Below, in pieces: positions 55,786 through 64,000 of a stretch of DNA of 64,000 nucleotides. The notes under the pieces are model-generated. The model saw only the letters and a list, made by a program, of their open reading frames with translations. It ran no database searches and had not been told where the DNA came from. This stretch comes from Adiantum capillus-veneris (Eukaryota > Streptophyta > Polypodiopsida > Polypodiales > Pteridaceae): assembly GCA_014529385.2 (NCBI GenBank), contig CM043953.1, positions 74,858,372-74,922,371 on the forward strand, written 5' to 3'. Every line of letters begins with the position of its first letter. Positions within the stretch are counted from its first letter, which is position 1. A program made the translations under genes and the position numbers.

Positions 55786-57470
55786 ACATGGAGAGTACAA
55801 CTTATCTCAACATGGAGAGCTTGGTTTCTAGGTCCACCACTTGTCCAAGTTAATGTAAAAGTGACTCAAGGTTCACAACTTGTGAAAGCAAGGATCCATT
55901 GAGGAATACAATCCACTTGGCTATTTTTCCTTAATTTATTGCATGTGACATTCAAGCAAGGTCCACTTCTAATCTATAACTTCTTAATTTGAGGCATGGC
56001 ATACAATAAAATATGTAGCATATGCTCTATTGCCTCATAGGAAGGTTGGTTTCAAGGTGCACTTATCCATGCTAGCCTATCTTGGAGAAATGATGGAGCT
56101 TGCTTCTCTCCTTGTTTCAATGGAGACTAGCTTGGACAAGTGGTGGACCTTTGCTTCTCTCTATGTTTCAATAGAGTTAGCTTGGACAAGTGGTGATCTT
56201 GGAACAAAACCCCCATGTAAAACATATCATGGGTATTCCAAGTGATTAGAAAGATTACCATTTAAATATAACCTTATAGTTGGACAAATGGAGCTTGGCT
56301 TGGAGAAATGGTGGACCTTTGATTCTCTCCATGTTTCAATGGAGCCTATCTTGGAGAAATGGTGGAGCTTGCTTCTGTCCATGTTTCGATGGAGCCTAGC
56401 TTGAACAGTTGGTGGACCTTTGCTTCTCTCTATGTTTCAATAGAGTTAGCTTAGACACGTGGTGGATCTTCAAACTAAGCCAACTACTATCAATGTTTCC
56501 TAGCTTGGACAAGTGGTGGAGTGTTTCTCTACTCCATGTTTCAATGGATCTTAGCTTGGACAAGTGTTGGACCTTAAAACAAAAACCCCATGTACAACAT
56601 AGAATGGATTTTCTAGATTTCAATGGAGTCTAGATTTAACAAATGGTGGAGCTTGTCTTCATCCATGTTTCAATGAAACTAGCTTGGACAAGTGGTGGAC
56701 CTTGTAACAAACCCCCCCATGTACAACATATCATTGGTTTTCTAAGTGATGGGAAGGAATACCATTCAAGATATAAACTTATAGCTTGGATAAGTAGTTG
56801 ACTTTAAAACCAAATTCATCATAATACAATGAAATACAGGTTAGCCAATTCCTAAATCTTGAGACCAAACCTCCCATGCTATTAGAGATAATATATTGGA
56901 TAAGTGGTGGACCTTCTATTATTTTCCCATGCCTAGTTTAGACTACCGGTACACTTTGCAGCTATAAAGGTTGGACGAGTTGTGGAGCCTTGTTTCTATC
57001 CATGTTTTAATGGATCCTAGCTTGGACAAGTGGTGGACCTTGGAAAAAAGCTTCCATGTACAACATATATGAGGTTTTCCATGTTTTAATGGAACCTATC
57101 TTGGACAAATGGTGAATCTTGCTTCTCTCCATGTTGATTTTGGAACTACCTTAGACAAGTGGTGGAGCTTTGCTTTTCTACTCTTCATAATACAATGAAG
57201 TATACGTTGGTTACATGGTGAATCTTAAGGCCAAACCTCCCATTTTACTAGAGATGATAGGTTGGACAAGTGGATCAACCTTCTATCATTTCTCCATGAC
57301 TATATTGGACAATTAGTAGACCTAACATCTCTCTATGTTGTCTAGAGATAAGCTTGGACAAGTGATGGACCCTGCTTCTCTCTTCCCTTGGTTTACTAGT
57401 TTTGAAGACTCAGTATATATACTTTCTTAGATCTAGCTTGAACAAGTGGTGGACCTTGTATCCACAATCT
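55786..57470. repeat. Satellite array, left arm
   Basis: The core GCTTGGACAAGTGGTGGAC and the variant TTGGAGAAATGGTGGAGCTT recur every ~40-70 bp, mixed with CTCTCCATGTTTCAATGGAG. Unlike the right arm, no clean higher-order unit is seen. The end (56905-57440) is a copy of 63315-63845. Open frames reading LDKWWTFASLYVS-type text are repeat artefacts. Confidence 0.92.
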
Positions 57471-58226
57471 TAATTCATTACAAAAAAGTATATGAAAAAA
57501 TAACATAGGAATCTTGGTTTGAAGGTCAAGCAATTAGGTTCCAAATGCACATAATAATATATTTTCCACCCATAATAAAAGAAAGTTAAATATGTTATTA
57601 CCCAAATTGACAAAGGTAACGTCCAAGAATTCTAGCTTTGCATCTTGTCAGATCTAAATCTTCATCAAGGCGACATGCATGTATACATCAACTTTCAAGC
57701 CATTCAAGAATACATGCACTTAGATTCCATAGTTTTGTTTTCAAAGTCTTTTAGGTTCTAAAACTCTTTCACGTAAAGTATGTAATGACAAAATTCTTGA
57801 AGCAAACATTTGTGCCCAAGAAAAAGATCCCTCTCACATATTTAAAGTCCATGAATTCTCTGATCCATACTTACAAGTTTTATTTTGACATCAAACATCA
57901 ATTCTCTCATAGTTACAAATAAATGCAACCTCGATATGAATTGACAAAAAATGAATTTCTTTTACTATATGACCCAACATAGGCCCCAATCAAATAAAAA
58001 ATGAGTCTCCAAAAATTTGGGTGCACTCTAGCAATACATCAGAGTCCCCTTACAATAGGATGCACTCCAATAGTACATTGAAGTCCCCTTAGAGTAGGGT
58101 GCACTCCATTCAAGTGTTCATAAAATTGACACACCTTTGTTTTTTTATAAAAAAGACTATATCAAATTATACAAATGTTGAAAGATACACACTAGAATAA
58201 AAAAAGCATCTTATGGCCATATTTAT
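57471..58226. other. AT-rich spacer with a short tandem repeat
   Basis: No gene. At 58020-58110 the phrase CAGAGTCCCCTTA...AGGATGCACTCCA repeats about two and a half times (~42 bp). It is the 3' flank of the FCP1-like gene. Confidence 0.55.
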
Positions 58227-59002
58227 TCAATTCTTTCGTGTTGACAAGTACACACCAAGGACATAATTTGTCTCAGAATCACTATACTGATTTACAATTG
58301 TGTTGTATGTATAGACTCTCTTATCTCTTGCATACAACCATCCTACCAACCATGGAATTATGGTTCTCTGCAAGAAGTTTTGAAGTTGCTCGGAAGTTTG
58401 CCTCCACATCTTTGGAAATATAAGATATGTCCCTGGCATGTTCCACATCACCCTATATGGAGTGTCATCAAAAATTAAGGTATTGTTTGCATCCAAATCC
58501 TCAAATATCTTCCAAATATCACTCAAATTTTTGTGATAAACCCTTGTAAATCCTAACATGATATTTGGATTTTGGCAATTTTTGTTACTCATAAACACCT
58601 TGAACTTGGTATACTGCTCAGGAAAACATTTTTGTGTGATGCGTTGCACCCTTGTTAAGTTATAGCAACTCCATATCCATAGCTCAAAGTATTCAGCACA
58701 AAAATCCAAAAAACTTTGTGCGTCTGGTCGCACCACATGATAAACTTCATCTTTATCCTCCACAAGTCGCATGTGTTGAGCCCAAGATGGCATAGAATCT
58801 CCATGTTTCATTTCAATTGTCTTGAGAAGTAACCCCTCTAGATCCAAGATAAGTACTCTTTTGATGTCCTTGAAAGAAAGTGGTAGGTGATAAGGAGGTG
58901 ATTCATTCCTTGGACAAGGTCTTGGAGGAGGTTGGATGGGTAATTCAATAGTTTTCTTCAATTTATGCCAGCATATAGCCAATCCATTTTTCTGTAATGG
59001 TT
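58227..59002 (-). CDS. FCP1/NIF-like HAD phosphatase, last exon (copy 3)
   Basis: An uninterrupted exon. It starts after the acceptor TTTAATTTCAG at 59003 and reads EPLQKNGLAICWHKLKKTIE to a stop at 58227 (about 258 residues). Motif I is RVLILDLEGLLLKT, with Glu in place of the second catalytic Asp. VRPDAQSFLDFCAEYFELWI followed by WSC is motif II; NTLIFDDTPYRVMWNMPGTY is motif IV with its DD pair intact. The C-terminus (VGWLYARDKRVYTYNTIVNQ) lacks a BRCT domain. The upstream exon was not found in the satellite-rich 59.0-63.8 kb. Known members dephosphorylate Ser/Thr on CTD or related substrates; the Asp-to-Glu change questions activity here. Confidence 0.8.
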
Positions 59003-59269
59003 CTGAAATTAAAGAACAAGAACACTTAATGCAAACACAACAATAGACATGAGTTTTACATTGTCTACCCTAAGGTTTTATTAGATACCAAAATCCATCT
59101 ATGATCTACTCATTAATAGAAAGAAAGTCAAATTAAAATCCTGACTCTTTTTTATGCTACACTCTCTCTTAGTCTCAATACCATGGAGGTCAACTAGACT
59201 TAAGTCAACTAATAACTACTACTTGTTGTTAAAGGTATGCTTGAAGTGCATAAGGCTTAACCAATGCTC
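59003..59269. other. Presumed intron of the FCP1-like gene
   Basis: Pyrimidine-rich on the minus strand just before the acceptor at 59003; no other exon is recognised. Confidence 0.4.
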
Positions 59270-62200
59270 TAGTGTAGAATGGGTATTTAGGTCTCAAGGT
59301 CTACCACTTATCCAAGCAAAGATCCATTTAGATATGGAAACCCAATTTTTCTTAATATAATGATATAGAGTGGACAAGTGGTGAATCCTGAGACCAAACC
59401 ACTCATGCTACTAGGGATAATAGGTTGGACAAGTGGTGGACCTTGAATGTAAACCCCCCATGTACAAAGTATCAGGGGTTTTGGGTATTTCAATCGACTC
59501 TAGCATCTTCGAGACATGGTGGAGCTTACTTCTCTCCATGTTTCAATGGAGTCTATCTTGGATAAATGGTGGAGCATCATTCTCTCCATGTTTCAATGGA
59601 GCCTAGCTTGGACAAGTGGTGGACGTTTGTTTCTCTCTATGTTTGAACAGATTTAGCTTGGACAAGTGGTGGACCTTGGAACAAAATCCCCATGTAAAAC
59701 ATATCATGGACATTACAAGTGGTGAGAAAAAATACCATTCAATATATAACCTTATAGGTTGGACAAGTGGTGGACCTTAACACCCAATTATTATTAATAT
59801 AATGACATAGAGTGGACAAGTGGTGAATCTTGCGACCAAACCTACTAGGAAAAGTAGGTTGGACAAGTGGTGGACCTTGAATGCAAACCCCCCATGTACA
59901 AAATATCACTCATGCTACTAGGAATAATTTGGTATTAAGGTCCATGTTTCAATGGAGCCTAGCTTGGAAAAGTGGTGGACCTTTGTTTCTCTCTATGTTT
60001 CAATAGAATTAGCTTGGACAAGTGGTGAACCTTGGAACAAAACCCCCATGTAAAGCATGTCATGGGCATTACAAGTGGTGAGAAAAAATACCATTCAAGG
60101 TATAACCTTATAGGCTGGACAAGTGGTGGACCTTAGCACCCAATTCCTCTTATTATAATGACATAGAGTGGAAAAGTGGTGAATTGTGAGACCAAACCTA
60201 CTAGGGATAATAGGGTGGACAAATGGTTGACCTTGAATGTAAATCACCCATGTACAAAATATCATGGGTTTTGCGTATTTCAATGGAGCCTAGCATCTAG
60301 GAGACATGGTGGAACTTACTTATGTCCATGTTTTAATGGAGCCTATCTAGGAGAAATGGTGGAGGTTCCTTCTCTCCATGTTTCAATGGAGCCTAGCTTG
60401 GACAAGTCGTGGACCTTTGTTTCTCTCTATGTTTAAATATGGTTAGCTTGGACAAGTGGTGGATCTTGGAATGAAACTCCCATGTAAAACATATCATGGG
60501 CATTTCAAGTGGCGAGAAAGGATACCATTTAAGATATAACCTTATAGTTGGACAAGTGGTGGACCTTAACACAATATAATGACATAGAGTGTACAAGTGG
60601 TGAATCTTGAAACCAAACCACTCATGCTACTAGGGATAATAGGTTAAACAAGTGGTGGGCCTTGAAATAAAACCCCCTAGAGTGTTTCAATGGAGCCTAG
60701 CTTGGAAACATGGTAAAGCTTGCTTCTCTCCATGTTTCAATGCAGCCTATCTTGGATAAATGGTGGAGCATCATTCTCTCCATGTTTCAATGGAGCCTAG
60801 CTTGGACAAGTGGTGGACCTTTATTTCTCTCTATGTTTGAATAGAGTTATCTTGGAAAAGTGGTGGACCTTGGAACAAAACCCCCATGTAAAACATATCA
60901 TGGGCATTACAAGTGGTGAGAAAAAATACCATTTAATATATAACCTTATAGGTTGGACAAGTGGTGGACCTTAACACCCAATTATTCTTAATATAATGAC
61001 ATAGAGTGGATAAGTGGTGAACTTGGGACCAAACCTACTAGGAAATAGGTTCGACAAGTGGTGGACCTTGAATGTAAACCCCCCATGTACAAAATATCAC
61101 TCATGCTACTAGAAATAATTTGGTATTAAGGTCCATGTTTCAATGCAGCCTAGCTTGGAAAAGTGGTGGACCTTTGTTTCTCTCTATGTTTCAATAGATT
61201 TAGCTTGGACAAGTGGTGGACCTTGGAACAAAACCCCCATGTAAATCATGTCATGGGCATTACAAGTGGTGAGAAAAAATACATATCCATTCAAGCTATA
61301 ACATTATAGGTTGGACAAGTAGTGGACCTTAACACCCAATTCCTCTTAATATAATGACATAGAGTGGTATGGGTATTTGGGTATTTCAATGGAGCCTAGC
61401 AACTTGGAGACATGGTGGAGCTTATTTCTCTCTCCATGTTTCAATGGAGCCTATCTAGGAGAAACAGTGGAGGTTCCTTCTCTCCATGTTTCAATGAGCC
61501 TAGCTTGGACAAGTGGTGGACCTTTCTTTCTCTATATGTTTTAATAGAGTTAGCTTGGACAAGTGGTGGACCTTGGAATGAAACCCCCATGTAAAACATA
61601 TCATGGGCATTTCAAGTGTGAGAAAGGATACCATTTAAAATATAACCTTATAGGTTGGACAAGTGGTGGACCTTAACACATAGTTCTTCTTAATATAATG
61701 ACATAGAGTGTACAAGTGGTGAATCTTGAGACCAACCACTCGTGCTACTAGGGATAATAGGTTGGACAAGTGGTGGACCTTGAATGTAAACCCCTCATGT
61801 ACAAAATTATGGGTTTAGGGTATTTCAATGGAGCCTAGCTTGGAGACATGGTGGAGATTGCTTCTCTCAATTGTTTCAATGGAACCTATCTTGGAGAAAT
61901 GGTGGATCATCCTTCTCTCCATGTTTCAATGGAGCCTACCTTGGACAAGTGGTGGACCTTTGCTTCTCTCTATGTTTCAATAGAGTTAGCTTGGACAAGT
62001 GGTGGGTCTTGGAACAAAACCCCTTTGTAAAACATAGCATGGACATTACAAGTGATAAGGAAAAATATCATTCAAGATATAACCTTACAGGTTGGAAAAG
62101 TGGTGATGGACCTTGACAAGTGGTGAAGGATACCATTTAAGATATACCCTTATAGGTTGGACAAGTGGTGGACCTTAACACCCAGTTATTCTTAATATAA

Positions 62201-63845
62201 TGACATAGAGTGGATAAGTGGTGAATCTTAAGACCAAACCACTCATGCTACTAGGTATAATACGTTAGAGAAGTGGTAGACCTTGAATGTAAACACCCCA
62301 TGTACAAAATATCATGGTTTTAGGGTGTTTCAATGGAGCCTAGAATCTTGGAGACATGGTAGATCTTGATTCTTTCCATGTTTGAATGGCACCTATCTTG
62401 GAAAAATGATGGAGGTTACTTCTCTCCATGCTTCAATGGAGCCTAGCTTTGACAAGTGGTGAACCTTTGCTTCTCTCTATGTTTGAATAGAGTTAGCTTG
62501 GACAAGTGGTGGACCTTTGCTTCTCTCTATGTTTGAATAGAGTTAGCTTGGACAAGTGGTGGACCTTGGAATGAAACCCCCATGTAAAACATATCATGGG
62601 CATTTCAAGTGGTGAGAAAGGATACCATTTAAGATATAACCTTATAGGTTGGACAAGTGGTGGACCTTAATACATAGTTCTTCTAATATAATGACATAGA
62701 GTGTACAAGTGGTGTATCTTGAGACCAAACCACTCGTGCTACTAGGGATAATAGGTTAGACAAGTGGTGGGCCTTGAAATAAAACCCCCATGTACAAAAT
62801 AAAATGGGTTTAGGGCATTTAAATGGATCCTAGCTTGGAGACATGGTGGAGCTTTCTTCTCTCCATGTTTCAATGAAGCCTATCTTGGAGAAATGGTGGA
62901 GCATCCTTCTCTCCATGTTTCAATATAGCTTAGCTTGGACAAGTGGTGGATCTTTGGTTCTCTCTATGTTTCAATAGAGTTAGCTTGGACAAGTGGTGGA
63001 CATTGAAACAAAACTCCCATGTAAAACATATCATGGGTAGTTCAAGTTGTGAGAAAAAAAACCATTTAAAATATAACCTTATAGGTTGGACAAGTGGTGG
63101 ACCTTAACACCCAATCCTTTTTAATACAATGACATAGAGTGGACAAGTGGTGAATCTTGAGACCAAAGCTATCAAGCTACTAGGGATACTAGGTTGGACA
63201 AGTGGTGGATCTTGAATGTACATCCCCTATGTACAAAATATCATGGGTTTAGGGTGTTTCAATGGAGTCTAGCATATTGGAGACATGGTGGAGCTTGCTT
63301 CGCTCCATGTTTCAAGTGGTGGACCTTCAATTATTTTCCCATACCTAGTTTAGACAACCCATACACTTTGCAACTCTAAAGGTTGGACGAGTGGTGGAGC
63401 TTTGTTTATTTCCATGTTTTAATGGATCCTAGCTTGGACAAGTGGTGGACCTTGGAAAAAAGTCCCCCCTGTACAACATAGCTGAGTTTTTTCATGTTTT
63501 AATGGAAGAGATTTGACAAATGGTGGAGCTTGCTTATCTCCATGTGGATTTTAGAACTAGCTTGGACAAGTGGTGGAGCTTTGCTTTTCTACTCTTCATA
63601 ATACAATGATGTATAGGTTGGTTACATGGTGAATCTTAAGGCCAAACCTCCCATCTTACTAGAGATGATAGGTTGGACAAGTGTTCAACCTTCTATCATT
63701 TCTCCATGCCTATAATTAGACAATTAGTAGAACTAGCATCTTTCTATGTTGTCTAGAGCTGAGCTTGGACAAGTAGTGGACCTTGCTACTCTCTTCCCTT
63801 GGTTTATTAGTTTGAAGACTCATTATATATACTTGCTTAGATCTA
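59270..63845. repeat. Satellite array, right arm with higher-order units
   Basis: About ten diverged higher-order units are marked by GACATAGAGTG near 59363, 59804, 60161, 60582, 61001, 61356, 61699, 62202, 62693 and 63131, spaced about 340-500 bp. Each holds several GGACAAGTGGTGGACCTT cores, AAACCCCCATGTAAAACATA and CTACTAGGGATAATAGGTTG in fixed order. It ends with the block 63315-63845 shared with the left arm. Confidence 0.95.
63315..63845. repeat. Direct repeat of 56905-57440
   Basis: Both blocks run in the same order from TATTTTCCCATACCTAGTTT through TCTTCATAATACAATGA to GAAGACTCA(T/G)TATATATACTT, ~530 bp, diverged by small changes. They bracket the right array and the FCP1-like gene in direct orientation, 6.4 kb apart. 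Confidence 0.9.
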
Positions 63846-64000
63846 TATAATTACTCATTAGTTAGGTTACAAGTAGGTATGTAATTTGTTAGCCCCAAGG
63901 GACTTTGAATATTGAATAGTAAGAAAGTCAAGTGCTGGTTTGAAGATCTTTTGCTTATCTAAACTAGACTCTAACTCAATAATAAGTCTCTTAAGTTCCA

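Noticed and set aside
55790-63380. ORFs with LDKWWTFASLYVSIELAW-type text
   Set aside because: They are open readings of the satellite core repeated in frame; no start context or conserved domain.
1-64000. tRNA or rRNA genes
   Set aside because: I saw no cloverleaf with A and B boxes and no rRNA text; the only tRNA-like words are retroelement primer-binding sites.

Overview
This window is nuclear DNA of a land plant, most likely one with a large, repeat-rich genome. The evidence is a plant L1-type LINE, plant-type Ty3/gypsy (chromovirus and Athila/Tat-like) and Ty1/copia remnants with plant PBS types (initiator-Met and a decayed tRNA-Asp type), GT-AG introns, abundant CT/CA microsatellites and deep nesting of decayed elements. 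I cannot name the species. There are no bacterial operons, CRISPR arrays or recognisable rRNA/tRNA genes.

Layout. 1-5105: 3' part of a non-autonomous LTR element (element A) with a leader of ~285-bp spaced near-perfect palindromes, one long broken ORF with a large coiled coil, a polypurine tract and a 938-bp LTR. 5.1-9.7 kb: decayed non-coding DNA, twin hairpins, microsatellites and a LINE endonuclease scrap. 9770-17998: a LINE on the minus strand bounded by a 17-bp target-site duplication, its ORF1 split by a solo LTR (15768-16718, TSD CTGGG). 18.1-24.4 kb: minus-strand coding debris (FCP1/NIF-like HAD pseudogene, Lys/Glu/Gly-rich repeats, a Cys/His-finger ORF, coiled-coil pieces) interrupted by a ~1.1-kb minisatellite. 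24.5-26 kb: two tandem-repeat tracts, one with a hairpin in its unit. 26.5-27.95 kb: copia RT/RNase H remnant abutting a second FCP1-like fragment. 28.19-29.63 kb: the best candidate host gene (minus, two or three exons, unknown function). 31.59-32.35 kb: a solo LTR (TSD AACAA).

32.98-53.04 kb is a nest of LTR elements: a gypsy element with a 1586-bp LTR (C1), interrupted by a relative of element A (element B, 36986 onward, again with a palindromic leader), a complete short-LTR chromovirus (D, 41379-46143, TSD TCAAA), a ~1446-bp tandem amplification carrying the D LTR, and a second member of the C family (C2) lacking RT/RNase H. 53.04-55.24 kb is a decayed copia gag-pol on the minus strand. 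55.8-63.85 kb is a two-armed satellite array (core GCTTGGACAAGTGGTGGAC) enclosing a third FCP1-like gene with an intact last exon (58227-59002).

The main points for a second look are: (1) the palindromic leaders of elements A and B, whose arms differ by a matched change on both sides, as if the inverted-repeat structure is conserved; (2) three diverged FCP1-homology genes or fragments in 64 kb of transposon-rich DNA; (3) ATTGG/CCAAT pairs at an almost constant 22-bp spacing in the C-family LTR; (4) the LTR-bearing 1446-bp tandem array; (5) the satellite bracketing the third FCP1-like gene. All alignments were made by eye.
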